From assembly GCA_030278955.1 (NCBI GenBank), contig JAOANR010000006.1:55146915-55210914 (forward strand): a DNA stretch of 64,000 nucleotides, in the 5' to 3' direction. The position numbers and the translations under genes were made by a program. How positions within the stretch are numbered: the first letter of the stretch is position 1; every line of letters begins with the position of its first letter. This document shows, piece after piece, positions 22,219 through 34,413 of the stretch. Source of the stretch: Hygrophila difformis (lineage: Eukaryota; Streptophyta; Magnoliopsida; Lamiales; Acanthaceae). The notes under the pieces were generated by a model. The model searched no databases, was not told the origin of the DNA, and saw only the letters and a list, made by a program, of their open reading frames with translations.

Positions 22219-25056
22219 CTAATTAGTATGAAAACTGAGGGCCAAAATGGTTCTAAGCCTATCAAACTTATCTCCTTCCATAGCTTTGCTTAGGATGTCT
22301 GCACGTTGCTCTGACGACCCTATATGTTGAATATCACAAATATTATCTTCAACTAAATCGCTAATGAAATGATACCTGATGTTAATATGTTTGCTCCTAT
22401 TGTGAAGCACTGGATTCTTAGAGATAGTTATAGCACTTGTGCTGTCACATAGCACCACAAATTTCTCTTGATTTACACCATAATCTGCCAAAGTTTGCTT
22501 AATCCACATAAGTTGGGAGCAGCAACAAGTAGCAGCTATGTACTCTGCTTCAGCTGTAGAGAGAGCAACTATGTTTTGTTTCCTTGAATACCAACTAACC
22601 AAATTATCACCAAGATAGAAGCATCCTCCTGTAGTTGACCTTCTGTCATCACAACTTCCAGCCCAATCAGAATCTGTGTATCCTATGAGATCCAATGATG
22701 ATCTTTTAGAGTATCAAATTCCAAGACCAATAGTTCCCTTGATATATCTCATTATTCTCTTAGCTTTCTCGAGATGTGTCTCCTTAGGTTGAGATTGAAA
22801 TCTAGCACATACTCCAATGCTATAAGAGATATCTGGTCTGGTTGCTGTTAGGTAGAGAAGACTACCTATCATACTTCTGTACAGTTTTTGATCAACATCA
22901 CAGCTGGAATCGTTTTTAGAAAGCTTCTCATGTAATCTCTGAGGTGTTCTATCCACTTTGCTGTCTTCCAATTTAAATTTCTTGAGCATACTTTTCTTGT
23001 GACAAGAATATGTCATCCTTTCCTTGTTTAATCTGCAATCCAAGAAAGTAGTGCAATTCTCCAAGCATACTCATCTCAAACTCAGTCTTCATAGCATGTA
23101 TGAACCCTTTTCTAAGTTCTTCAGAAGTAGAACCAAAAATGATATCATCAACATAGACCTGTACAACAATGATATGCTTATCTGAATGCTTAATGAACAG
23201 AGTCTTATCCACATTTCCTCATGTGTAGCCATAGCCATTGTTAACAAGAAATTGAGACAACCTTTCATACCAAGCACGGGGTGCTTGCTTAAGACTATAT
23301 AAAGCTCCTTTGACTCTGTAGACATAATTTGGATATTTATGATCTTCAAACCCAGCTGGTTGAGCTACATAAATTTCCTACTTTATCCTTCCATTGAGAA
23401 AAGCAGTCTTGATATCCATTTGGTATAACTTGAAATTCAAATAACATGCTACAGATAACAAAATCCTTACAGCTTCCATTCTAGCAACAGCTGCATATGT
23501 TTCTCCATAGTCCAATCCTTCAATTAGTGTGTAGCCTTGTACTACCAATCTAGCTTTATTTCTGACTATGTTTCCATGCTCATCTTTCTTGTTCCTAAAG
23601 ATCCATTTGGTTCCAATAATGTTGATATTGTCAGGCGGTGGCACTAACTTCCATACAGAATTCCTTTCAAATCGGAGTAACTCATCTTGCATGGCTGCAA
23701 TCCAATATTCGTCTTTAAAAGCTTCTGATGCATTCTTTGGTTCCATCTTGAATATAAAGCAGTTCATCCCAGCAAGTTGCTTATAATCAACTTTCTTGTT
23801 CCGAGTCAATTTAGGAGCATCTATGCCTCCTATAATATCGGTGTTAGAATGATGCTTTAAAGTTCTAGGACCCTTCCTCTTATCATTTTCAGTAGAGTCA
23901 AGTGGTTGTTGCTCTTCTTCAGTATCAACCAAAACTTCAGTTTCAGCACCAGTTTCTATATCAACTTCAGATAATGGTTCTTGAGATTCCTCAGCTGGTA
24001 GATCAATCATAGGAAAGTAATGTAGACTATCTTCATCTTCAGATAATCCTTTAGATAAAGAGTCTTCAAATATAACATTCACTGATTCGATGACCTTCTT
24101 ACTATCAGTCAAGAAGATTCTGTAAGCCCTAGAGTTGTTAGCATAACCTAGAAACAACCCTTTTCTAATCTGGCATCGAACTTCTTAAGTTGTTCTCTGT
24201 CTCTGAAAAAATGACATGGACAACCAAATGTACGAAAATATTTAACATTAGGAAGTTTATCATACCATATTTGATAAGGAATGAAATTTGTCTTAGGTCT
24301 CAAGAGAACTCTGTTTGAACATGACATGCTGTGTTGATTGCTTCTGCCCAAAAAGTCTTTGGAAGAGTGCTATCATGAAGCATAGACCTTGCCATTTCCT
24401 GAAGTGTCCTATTCTTCCTTTCTTCTATGCCATTCTGTTGAGGAGTTTTTGGGGCTGAGAATTCTTGAGAGATTCCATGTAGCTTGCAAAACTCGGTGAA
24501 TTGTTGATTGTCAAACTCTCTTCCATGATTAGTTCTAATCCTTTTGATCTTTCCTTGCTTTTGATTCATGATCTTCAGACTTATTGATTCAAAATACTCG
24601 AAAGCTTCATCCTTTGATCTAAGAAAACAAACAAAGGTAAATCTGGAAAAGTCATAACTATAACAAGCACATACCTTTTACTATTTAGGCTTTCAACTTG
24701 TAATGGGCCCATCAAGTCCATATGAATAAGTTCAAGGCAATGATCAGTGGTAATGTCATCAACTCATTTGTGTTGAGCTTTAGTTGCTTTCCTTTGGAGC
24801 ACCCTTCACATATGACCTTAGAGTTGTTCTGTAATTTAGGCAGCCCTTTGACAGCTCCTGAAATGCTCAACTTGTAAAGAGTTTGGTAATTAAGATGTGC
24901 CATCCTTTTGTGCCAAAGACTTGTAAGATCTTCTTTCAAAATCAATGCCCTGTCTACTGATTCCTTCAAGATGTAACAATTATTAGTAGATCTCTTTCCA
25001 GACATAATACACTTATAATCTTTGAACACGTAGCAAGTATTCATGTCAACTAGCAC
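22219..25056 (-). pseudogene. pol: Copia pol: integrase, reverse transcriptase, RNase H (broken)
   Basis: Domains in transcribed order: GAG-pre-integrase with the zinc-binding H...H...C..C pattern (LWHKRMAHLNYQ ... CEGCSKGKQ, 25056-24712); integrase core, including TNHGREFDN and PQQNGIEERKNRTLQEMAR (24569-24300); the integrase tail and the RVT_2 reverse transcriptase (24351-23378), with TKWIFRNKKDEHGN and KARLVVQGY; the RT active-site motif YVDDIIFGS (about 23150); and RNase H with YTDSDWAG and STAEAEYIA (22695-22219). At least five frame changes or stops break it. It would copy RNA to DNA and integrate it in an intact element. Confidence 0.9.
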
Positions 25057-25077
25057 TAAGGATTTTTCATCACATAA

Positions 25078-26460
25078 TTAGCCTATGGAAATCAAGTTTG
25101 TAGTTAAACCTTCAACAAAATAGACTTTAGAGAGATTAAAGAGAACTCCCTTATCAATTTTACCATAGCCAGTGATTTTGCTTTTGGCACCATCACCATA
25201 CATAACCTCTCCACAATCTTGTTCTGTGAAATTTTGAAGAATGCTCTTGGTTCCAGTCATATGCCTAGAGCATCCTGAGTCAAAGTACCACATGGTGTTC
25301 TTTTGGTGTGCCTGCAATGATACAACAACAAAACCAACTGATTGTTTGTTAGAATACTTAGGTATCCAGGCCGTACGAATCTGGATTTTCTTTTGTAGTT
25401 CTAACGACGGCCAGACAACTGGTCTTCCTTTCATAAGATCTCGAACTATCTTCAGGCAAGTGTCAGCTTGATGACCAGGTAGACCACAATAGATACAATC
25501 CCTTGAGTCTTGAGGTGCAAGGTTGACTTGTATAGGTATATCCTTGTATGTAGCTGCATTGCTCGATTCTTCACCTAGATATCCTCCACTAACAAAGTTT
25601 CTCTTGGTTGATTTGAATTTATTTAGCTTCCCTTTCTTCTTGTATCTAATACCTGAAAGATCACCAGGTCTTTTGCAAATAGAAAGAACTGAATCTAATT
25701 TATTTTTACCTTTAACCGTTTGAGAGAGCTCATAGTACTTGTTCTGGAGTTCCAGTTTTTCTGATGTCAGTAAGGATTTTTCATCAGATAACATGGAATT
25801 TTTTGTCTCAAGTTCTTCAACTTTGAGCCTAACAAACTTCAACTCCTTTAGAATCTTATTTTTCTCAGCAGTCAGTTCATCATAAGAAATTCTGAGGTCA
25901 GCCAGTTGAGCTAACAACTTCTTGTTCTCACTGAAGGCAGTGTCATATTCAAACTTTAACTCTTCATAGGCATCAACCAGCTTTGAATATATTTCATTGA
26001 TATTACCTGCACTAACAGAATCATCTTCATCAGTAGAATAATCTAATGAATTTGTTATACCTGTTAGAGGGCTGCAATCACGAATTGTTAAGGCTACAAC
26101 ATCTTCTGGATCACTCTGTTGTTTCTCCGTTGCCTCAACATCAGAATCTCCATCACTCAGAGTGGCTTGATATGCTCTTCCTTCTTTTCTTTTGGCAGTG
26201 GGACATTCCTTTTTGACGTGTCCTATGCCTCCACATTCATAGCATACAATAGAAGAGAATTTATCAAACTTCTCTGGCTCCTTGGGTTTCCTGAGATTAT
26301 TGCCTTTACCATCATGTTTCTTAGAACTCTTGTTCTGCTGTTTGTCTGACGTCGAAACACCATGAGAACTGGTTTTCTGAGATTTTCCTTTCTGAAACTG
26401 TCTTGCTCTATTTTCTTAAAGAATTTTGGCCATTCTTCTAGTGATCAGTGACATTTCTTC
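25078..26460 (-). pseudogene. gag-pol: Copia gag C-terminus, zinc knuckle, coiled coil and protease
   Basis: By my translation the frame is open from about 26400 to 25078 after a TAA near 26419. It begins with a zinc knuckle CYECGGIGHVKKEC (about 26238-26197) and an acidic linker. A long Glu/Lys/Leu-rich coiled coil follows (about 25980-25700), then a second Cys/His motif CIYCGLPGHQADTC (about 25500), and an aspartic protease site WYFDSGCSRHMTG (about 25290-25250). The frame breaks again at 25078 before the integrase. The coiled coil between knuckle and protease supports a SIRE-like lineage. Confidence 0.8.
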
Positions 26461-26545
26461 ATCCAGATATCATCTGAGCCTTCAATAGTTTCGGCTTTTA
26501 GAGCAATACTCTTCGACTTGTTTTTGTTTATAGACTCCAGATGAT

Positions 26546-27292
26546 TCATTTCATAATTTTCAAATTCCCTACCAATTCTTCCAAAGTCATGGTATTGGTA
26601 TTCTCACTCTCTTCAAGCACTGAAATCTTTCCAGAGTACTTAGGTGCAACAGTTCGAAGCATCTTCCGGACCAATTTCTGTTCATCAAAATGCATTCCAA
26701 GTTCAATGCATTGATTAACCACATTTTGAAATCTTTCAAAATATGTTGAGATGTTTTCATCATCTGTCATCTCCAATCTGTCATACAAAGATTCAACACG
26801 ATGTAAACGTGTTAGCTTAACATCAGCAGATCCTTCAAACCTGATTTGAAGAAATCTCCACATATCATAGGCGTTTTTACAATTCTTGATCATCCTATGT
26901 TGTGATTCTTCCATGGCTCCACTAATTGCATTCATGGCCGCATAATTTCCTTGTTTTGCCGCCCTTTCAGCTGCTGTGTATTCAGCCTTTCTAGCCAATC
27001 GAACAGTAGGAGCTGCAGTAGTTGTGGTGGTTGTGGTTGAAGTGGTTTCCGTGGATGTAGATGTAGTTGTGCTTGCAGTTGCAGGGATTTCAGTCCTAGT
27101 TGGTGGTTCCCATGCTTCTTCGACTGCATCCCAGACATCCTCTCCAAGAGCCCTGAGATAGCATTCTATTCTAGACTTCCAATAGCTATAGTTGTTTCCA
27201 TCGAAGATCGGTGGACGCAGGTGCGAGATTTCCCTACTTATGATGAATCTTGAATCTTCAGTAAAGCGCTTGAAGATTGGCTCTGATACCAA
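26546..27292 (-). pseudogene. gag: Copia gag, N-terminal capsid part
   Basis: The frame runs from just after the primer-binding site. It contains RPPIFDGNNYSYWKSRIECY (the typical start of copia-type gag, UBN2 family) and a Thr-rich insert of variable codons around 27080-27020. It then carries AYDMWRFLQIRFEG, RLHRVESLYDRLEM and LVRKMLRTVAPKY, followed by TMTLEELVGNLK. It ends at a frame break near 26546 before the zinc-knuckle part. About 248 residues. In an active element it forms the particle shell. Confidence 0.85.
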
Positions 27293-27293
27293 T
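27278..27293 (-). promoter_or_regulatory. Met-tRNA primer-binding site of the copia element
   Basis: The minus strand reads TTGGTATCAGAGCC directly after the 5' LTR end (GGGACTGTCA), the classic initiator-Met-tRNA primer site. Confidence 0.92.
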
Positions 27294-27961
27294 TGACAGT
27301 CCCTAAGAGTAGGTTGTTAACGCGTTGTAACGATCACACACACAATTGTAGAAAAGTAAAGAACACAATTATTGGTGACCCGGTTCGGACCTCCTGTCCT
27401 ACGTCTGGGGGATTCCAATCCAGGCGAAGATCACTCAACACGATTCAAGAACAAACACAAGACTTGGACTCAATCCTATCAACTCGATCTAGAAGCTGAA
27501 ACTCCCCCTCAACTCCTAATCTCCCTGATTTGAATTACAGACACAATCTTGATGGTCCTTCAACCTGTTGACAACCCTGAACTAGTATCCTTAGCTATTC
27601 CAAGAAAAACTCCATTATTGGATTACAACTCGATCTAAGAAGTATACAGATGAATTACAGACTCAATTTTTTCAAGATCAAAACTCTCTACAATCTCCAC
27701 ATGAAGAACACAGTTTTGACTCAAGAATAAACTTCTAATCGAATCAAATTACTCTCGGTAAAGTGTATAGAAGAAATAATGAAAATTACAAAAACTTGCT
27801 TAAGGACTCAAGACTAAAGAGAGAATATATAAGCTGAAATCCGTCTTGATCCTTAAGTCCATGGAGCTGGTGAGACTTGATCCGGTTGACCAAAACTGCC
27901 CTGTTATTAGAAGGTTGCATTGACACTACAATAATCCTGCATGAAATGTTAAATGCCAACA
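27294..27961 (-). repeat. 5' LTR of the copia element
   Basis: Matches 16190-16856. On the minus strand it starts TGTTGGCATTTAACATTTC and ends GGGACTGTCA. Confidence 0.92.
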
Positions 27962-27966
27962 TAGGA

Positions 27967-28754
27967 TGTGGTATCCATTTCTTACACTCTCATTATATTG
28001 TATCTCTGTTTTCTCAAGTGCATTCAAACTTTTCCATTGGTAAAATTACAAACATATATATGGTCAAGATTTTTGTTTCCACAATCAAAGCTTCATCCAG
28101 TTGACATTTCAGCTGCTAAGTCACATCGACTGCCTTATGAATTTTTTTCCCTAGGGGAAATAATATGATAAGTAGACTAGACTCATTTATAGACGAGTCT
28201 CATATTAAGATCTCAAAAGAATAATATATGTAACTATTCTTGTTAAGATCAATCTCAAAATAAACTGACATATGCAAACAAAACAAGTATGGAAATTAAT
28301 ACTTCAATCCAACTGATCACAATTTTGGTAAAATATAATGTGAGAGTATTAATAAACTACTTCTCTAGCTAGTATATCAATCACCTACCTAAACCAAAAT
28401 CTAGACAAAATATAACATACATATGGGCATGTCGGGTACTGGAATGGTGGTCCTATCTGCAACTTGCATGTAATAATATACTTCATGTGTATGTCAATAT
28501 ATGTATGATTTTATGACAAAATTGAAACATTCCAATTTATGTTGATAGCCACTTGTCACTAGCTTCAAATGATGGCTTTTGTGAATTCAGTAAGCTACTA
28601 GTATGTGTAGATTATAGTCACTTGGATTGACTCATCATTATATATAATGACCCGATGATGAAGGCCAAATTCGCTTCTTCCACACTACAATGATTAAAGA
28701 CCCTTTAGTGAAATCATTTTATTGCTACTAAATGGGTGACTATTAAAAAAAAAA
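27967..28754. other. Intergenic DNA, no gene seen
   Basis: AT-rich; no domain, repeat or element end recognised. Confidence 0.5.
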
Positions 28755-29275
28755 TACTATCCCCGTCCCACGAAGTTTTGGTACTATTTTTTTTTTTTTG
28801 ATATCCCACAAAGATTGATCACTTTTCATTTTAGACCAATTAAATTATAATCTTAATTGTTCCTATTCTTAATTTTTCCACAAATCCTATTAAAAATGGT
28901 ACCTTTACTTTTATAAACAAAATCGAATGCACTTTTATTTTTCAGCACAAAGTCAAATGCATTTCTTTAATCCTTAATATTTTAAAATGGGTACAAAAAA
29001 ATTATATAAAATATCTATTTTAAAATTACATGGCGTTTATAACAAGATCATACTTGACTGTTTTTCTCTTCTTACATAATTACAATAACAATTAAGTTAA
29101 AACTAAACATTAAACATGACAGTGTCAAAAATAAAATGTAGTCATTTAACCAACAACGGTTAGCTTGAGTGGATTAGAGCTTTAGTCGTTTAAGCAAGGT
29201 CTCGGGTTCGAGCCATGTATTCAAAAAACTGCTTTGGAAGAGGCGCCCTTAATTGACCATGCAGATTCTCGAGGA

Positions 29276-29280
29276 TTAGT
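29276..29280. repeat. Target-site duplication ttagt, left copy
   Basis: Identical to 40177-40181, bounding the LTR element. Confidence 0.9.
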
Positions 29281-30639
29281 TGTAACACCCCGGTTTTTGA
29301 TCACCCAGGTCGGGGTGTCACCGCCACACCTCCCTAACAAGACACGGTTTCTCCGAGCTTGCTAAAGAGATGCAAGGCTATGGTTTTCAGAATTTAAAAC
29401 ATTCAAACAGCCCATTCATATATAATTTTAAAATAATATATCAAAGTTGCAGCGGAAAGTAATAATTACATATGTATAATGCAGCGGAATTTAATATTGG
29501 GCCAACACGGCCAAACTACGGGTTAAACAGGCCTGTTCATGCAAGATCTAGTCTAATACAAAAATTCAAATAATATATCATCCCAAACTTCACATGTATG
29601 CATATGACGATGCATAATTTTCAAGATTTGATTTGGTAAACCACTGTTTACTCTAAAATTAATTAAAAATCCGTTTTAAGTCCAAAAATTATGAAATTTG
29701 ACCAGTGGCTCGAAAACACAGAGACGAACAGGTTTCGTGTTTTAACTTTTTCAATCCGAGTTAAGGAAGTAGGTCGAAAATAAGATTTTGTACAAACATA
29801 TTATTCTGTCCGGATTCAGACGTGGCAGTTTTCAAAGATTTGATTTTTACCATATCAACCGGATACCAAATTTGATGGAATTTTATAGGGAGATACCTAA
29901 GACAATTATCTACCACTTTTGTTTAGAACTCAAGGTCTAATTCCAATCAGAACACTTATGAAAAATCGGATTAAGTTCAGGAACCAATGTTGTCATCTTT
30001 TCGAAGTTCGAAGGAAACGCAGATTTGTTCGATTCGAATTCGGGGGTTCAATTCTTGACGAAAAATTCTAAGATTTTACAGTGGTATTCTAAACTTATAG
30101 ATCTACAACTTCTATGTTTAGCACTAAACCTGATTCGACCTAAATCCAATGTCAAAGTCATCGACAAGTCCGGAATATACGTCTGTCCCTATTTCAAGAT
30201 CCGAATTAAAGGCAGGTTCGTCTAGATCGATTTTCGGGTATCAATTCTTAACCTAAAATTCTGAAATTTTTACTGTACATCCAAAACACATAGATCTACA
30301 AATTTTATGTTCAACTCAAGCCCTGAATCGGCCTACATCTATCGTCAAAAACGTCTACACGATCGGACCTAAAATCTGTCACGAATTCCAAGATCTAGAT
30401 TTAGACAGTTTGGTTTTGGGTCAATTTCAGATACCAAATCATAATGAAAAATTATGACATTTTTACAGTAGATAGATCTATATCTTAGAAACGTTTTTCG
30501 TGTTTTAAGATTTCTCGTTTGAAGGCTTTTAAGGGTTCGGAAAAATTAGACAAAATTGCTGCGCCGGTAGAAATCACATGTTGACAGATTTTCGAAAGTT
30601 TTGATTAAGCTTTTAGATTTAACTATTTTAACAACTCCC

Positions 30640-30671
30640 AAAACCATGTAAGTATCAACTTACTGATTAAT
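30640..30671 (-). other. Conserved donor-like site in the 3' LTR
   Basis: The minus strand reads CAGTAAGTTGATACTTACATGG, equivalent to the downstream donor in the other copies. The upstream donor GTGGTAAGTGG lies at about 30832-30842 on the minus strand. The matching acceptor is deleted in this LTR. Confidence 0.4.
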
Positions 30672-30974
30672 CGTCGTCCGGGGTCGTCAAGTTCGAAGGC
30701 GTGGCCTCCAGTCCACCGTCTATCCTCTCCGTCCGTCGGTTCTTCGTTATAGATCCGATTCGGGGTGTAGAAATAAAAAGAAGAGAATTAGGGTTTCGTT
30801 TTTGAATTAAAAACGAGATGGATGAACGGATCCACTTACCACAACGTTGGAGATCTCTCAAATTCGTCCACGGCAGTCCCCGCTCGGTTTTGGTGCCTCC
30901 GACGACTCCGGATTTAGGGTTTCGAATGTATAGAGAGTTGTAGGGTTTTTGTAAAAGTGTTGGGGGCTTCCAAG

Positions 30975-31000
30975 GGGGTTTTATTTATAGATAACTAAGA
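30975..31000 (-). promoter_or_regulatory. TATA box in the U3 of the 3' LTR
   Basis: The minus strand reads TATCTATAAATAAAACC. The same TATA context occurs in the partner LTR (near 39380) and in the LTRs of the element at 55373-62264 (near 57220 and 61715). Transcription would proceed on the minus strand into the leader. Confidence 0.6.
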
Positions 31001-31778
31001 CCTAGGGCGTCCAAGATCTGACTCTAAGAGTCTTGAGCCGCCACATGTTCAACCGAAGTCTAAAAATCCGCGTTCGGGCAAGAGATTCACGCAACAACCG
31101 TATCTGTGGTCTGGCGCGGGGTTCGCGCGGGTTTCCCATGATTAGCGCGCGGCCAGCGCGCGACTCACGCCTGGACTTCGGTCCGGGCGTGTCGTGCGAT
31201 CCGTCGTGCTTTTCCGCCTCTCTTTCGGGTTTTTATCCCTCTATGCTCCCGGATTCCGATTTCCGGACTATCTTCGGGTTCCTATTTCGTGTCGTCATTT
31301 CCTTCGGAACTAAATTTACGTTTTGACTCGAATTCTCGGGTGCATTAACGTCGGGCACACGGGAACCCGATAATTGATTAAATCACCCTTTTACTTTACT
31401 TAATTTCTTTTGTTTAAATTAATCTCCTTAATTAATTTCATTTCTCATTTCGTCTATATTTATTTATTTAATGTATTTATTTAGTCATTTATTTATGTTG
31501 TAAAATTCTCGGGTATTACAGTCTACCCTCCTTAAGAATCAACTTCGTCCTCGAAGTTGTGTTTCGGCTTTTCTCGTGCTAAGGTCTTTTGTTTATTTTA
31601 TTATTTTGTGACTGAACTTAGAATTAAAACTTCTAAGCTGCCTACGTACCCTGTGAAGGGATCAAGCCATAACGTAATTCAAAAACAATTTGAATATGTT
31701 TATTTATTTATTTCGGAATACATATTGTTGAACCAAAATCCAAAAATAAATGCATCTACTTCATTACGGGGTATTACA

Positions 31779-31795
31779 TCCTCTCCCCCTTAGGA
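31779..31795 (-). promoter_or_regulatory. Distal polypurine tract (the one used here)
   Basis: The minus strand reads CCTAAGGGGGAGAGGA directly before the outer LTR end TGTAATACCCCGT. Confidence 0.75.
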
Positions 31796-31899
31796 CTCCA
31801 GTTATGTCCTCATAACTGCCTACTTATTATTCTCAAAAAAAGTTTGTAAGTCGTTGCCTTCAACCTCATTGAGCTGGCAAGTCCACTTGGTCCACGCCA

Positions 31900-32183
31900 T
31901 TCAATCGTCCTACAGCTCTCCCGGTTGAGGGTTCACCAAATCTAGCCTCTTCTCAATCATCTCCTCACGAATATTATATTCTCTAATCATGTGGTCTTCC
32001 CCACCGCATCTATAACATGTTCAGCGCTTTGGGCATCCGCGCACCAGATGGGCTTTGTTGCACTGTGGGCAACGTGATATGACTGGACTGCAGATGTCAT
32101 CTCGACGGTCCAGTTTCTACGGCTGGTTGGGTTTAATGGTCACGTCCTCTCTCCTACTAATGTTTTCTATTCGTGTCCGGCAG
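31900..32183 (-). pseudogene. Extra zinc-knuckle modules of gag, out of frame
   Basis: The minus-strand frames here encode GKGHRLADCRTR (the end of a knuckle that starts in the neighbouring frame), CPQCNKAHLVRGCP and CYRCGGEDHMI, interrupted by stops. They look like repeated CCHC modules of the same gag, separated from 32184-32618 by a frameshift. Confidence 0.55.
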
Positions 32184-32618
32184 TCAGCCAGCCGATGACC
32201 TTTGCCGCCCACATCGGAAGCACGCTCTAGGCTGAGGGCATCCTCTCGCATAATGCGGTTTACCACACTTTTGACATGGTGGTGCATAGTCACGGTGGTT
32301 GAAGATTATCCCGTTGTTTCTCTTCTTGCTGCCTCGAGGCGGTCTATTCGGGCCTCTACGAAGATGGGTTCCTCCCGACTTATCATCTTTGTGGTTAATA
32401 TTACTTGTGTCTTGCCCCTGGTCGACTAGTGCGTTCCCTAAGATGACCAGAGCTTCCCCTATCTTACAGAGACGGTCGCTCATGTTGTTCGGCGCAGGGA
32501 CATCTTGTGCACCTTGGGTTTGAGCTCCCATGGGTTGCGCTCGCTCCGTGGGGTTTCGCGGTATCTCGTTAGTGGTCTGTGGGGCAGCTGGGTTTCTCGA
32601 TTGTCTCCTTGGTGCCAT
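32184..32618 (-). pseudogene. gag: Gag lacking its capsid domain
   Basis: Starts MAPRRQSRNPAAPQ at 32618, like the gag at 59207 (MAPRRKPRK). The N-terminal part (residues 1-75, with DRLCKIGEALVILGNALVD) passes directly into the linker before the zinc knuckles (CQKCGKPHYARGC and CFRCGRQ, about residues 114-140). Compared with the gag at 58056-59207, roughly 200 residues carrying the Retrotrans_gag capsid fold are missing without breaking the frame. The second knuckle is then frameshifted. If ever translated, it would be a nucleic-acid-binding fragment that cannot build a capsid. Confidence 0.75.
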
Positions 32619-33386
32619 TCTGTTACAGCGTATATAGATTAGATTCCAAGGGTTTTGCTAGATTGTCCAGACAGGGAATCGTGAAATCATATGAGTGGCT
32701 GAGTGTTAGATGTATTCCTAGGTGTAGCGTTCGGCCGTGTAAAAGTGTTCGGCCAAAGTTTACATGGCAAACCGAGTTTTGCCAACCAACCAAGATTTTG
32801 AATTTTGGATTTGTTGTTTGGGAAACCACCCAAGATTTTTAGATTAGCGAGTGTTTTAAAAACTTGATTTTTATTGTTTCCACATAAGGAAATTTTCTAA
32901 TTCGTACAAGTATAGGAATGGCTAGGTCCGAGATTTGTTATACTTGGGCGTGCGCTTAGACGAACGCGATCTAGAACTAAGGCAAGATCCGTCTCTAGTT
33001 AACATTTCTAATTCGATGTCAAGCCTCTAAGTTATATAGGTGTAGAAAGAGATCTAAGTTAGAACGTATCACGCTTCTAAGTTCTCTAAGTTTAGGCAAT
33101 GCAGTATGCACATGCGAATGATGATCCTCCCAAAAATAATTTAATGCACTGAGTATGTATACATATATTTCCTAATTTCCATGGGTTTTAAAGAATAAAA
33201 TTTATTCCATGGAATTAATGATTTTAAAATTAAAAATACTAGTTTGAATTTCTTGAACCACTATATTGGGTCAAAAATAATTACCATTTGGGCTCAAAAA
33301 TATTTGTGGCTAGGAAATTTCAAAAATAGTAATTTGGGCTCTTCTATAATTATAATAATAATCTAAAAATAATAATGGTTTAGAAA
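32619..33386 (-). other. Leader between primer site and gag
   Basis: No open frame. The stretch around 32850-33130 (TTTCTAATTCGTACAAG, ATCTAGAACTA) is closely similar to the leader of the second element at 59230-59610, so the untranslated leader is conserved between the two copies. Confidence 0.6.
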
Positions 33387-33391
33387 TAATA
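33387..33391. repeat. Target-site duplication taata, left copy
   Basis: Identical to 36445-36449, flanking solo LTR C. Confidence 0.8.
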
Positions 33392-34413
33392 TGTAATACC
33401 CCAGATTTTTATCAACGCCCAAAGAAATAAAATTTATTCCGATCAATGTCGAAATATTTCCGAGAAGAAGAAAATAATTTATCACAATAAATTATTGCTC
33501 GGAAATGAAACGCCGATAGATTTAAATTCAAAATGGAATAAAAGAGGGAAAGGAAGCCCGAAGACATTCCATGAATTGAGTCAAGATAATTGGAATTAAA
33601 TTTAATAAGGAAAAGAATTTTAATTCCAAGAACCCGTGAAGTCGGAAGAAATTTAATAAAACAAGTTATTGCACGGGAATCAAAAGACGACGAATTGGAA
33701 GTCGACGAAACCGAGACCGACGGACTTAAGATCTCAAACATGAGATTCATTTGAGTCGAGATAAATTTAAGATAAGAATTTATGACCCGAGAATGACCCG
33801 AAAAATCGAGCCCGAAAACGTAGGAGGACAGAAGTCCGAAAGAGAGGAGGAAAAGCACGACGGATCGCACGACCCCGCCCGGACCGAAGTCCAGGCGAGA
33901 GTGGCGCGCACCTGGCGCGGGTTTTGGCTAAAAACCGCCCCAACCCCGCGCCGCCATGACAGCATCAGCGTTTGTCGCGTTTTGGCGACTTTCTCGCCAA
34001 TTTTCGGGGCCCAAGGTTGGGAATCTGATCTATCACGGGGGAGGCATCTTTTTGGACGTTATGTAATCAATCCCATCCCCATTGTCAGCCATTTTCATCA
34101 ATCATTCACCCCAAAACTCTCCCAAAACTCTCCCAAAGCCAAACACTCTTCCGGCGACTTTCCGACGAGTTTCCGGCAACCAAATCCAACCAATGAAGTG
34201 TGTAGATCAAGGATTGCAGGCTTTGGATTGTTGGTAAGATGTTATTCAAGTTTCCATATGGTTTTAAGATCATAAACATCATCCTAACTTACGAATCTTC
34301 GTATTCAAACACAAATCGGAGCCAAGGGAAGAATAGATCGGGTGGAAGAGATTCGTTCGTGACATCCCGTGGATTCCGGACGACCCCGTGACTTCCTAAA
34401 CATCATCCCCACT

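Larger units (their letters stand above)
16190..27961 (-). mobile_element. Complete Ty1-copia element with a third ORF (SIRE-like)
   Basis: Two LTRs of about 667 bp (16190-16856 and 27294-27961) with TG...CA ends flank a minus-strand internal region and are bordered by the 5 bp duplication tagga. Order in the transcribed direction: 5' LTR, Met-tRNA primer-binding site, gag, protease, integrase, RT, RNase H (the copia order), then a third ORF, a polypurine tract and the 3' LTR. A 3.1 kb solo LTR (18910-22010) sits between pol and the third ORF; without it the element is about 8.7 kb. Gag-pol carries several frameshifts and stops, so it is inactive. A large gag with coiled coil, an ECGGIGH zinc knuckle and an extra 3' ORF fits the SIRE/Maximus lineage, a family-level inference. 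Confidence 0.9.
29281..31778 (-). repeat. 3' LTR of the gag-only element (internally deleted)
   Basis: TGTAACACCCCGG...CGGGGTATTACA. It aligns with 36531-40176 but lacks about 0.85 kb at the junction near 29621, where GATGCATAATT runs straight into TTCAAGATTTG. The lost part holds the acceptor-like site and the minisatellites. The inner boundary GGGTATTACA at 31520 is followed by 258 bp that are part of this LTR here. Confidence 0.88.

Noticed and set aside
31033..31326. Plus-strand 97-codon frame conserved at 39431-39724 and similar at 57350-57667 and 61845-62162
   Set aside because: It is antisense to the LTR leader and conserved only because the LTRs are recent copies of one sequence.
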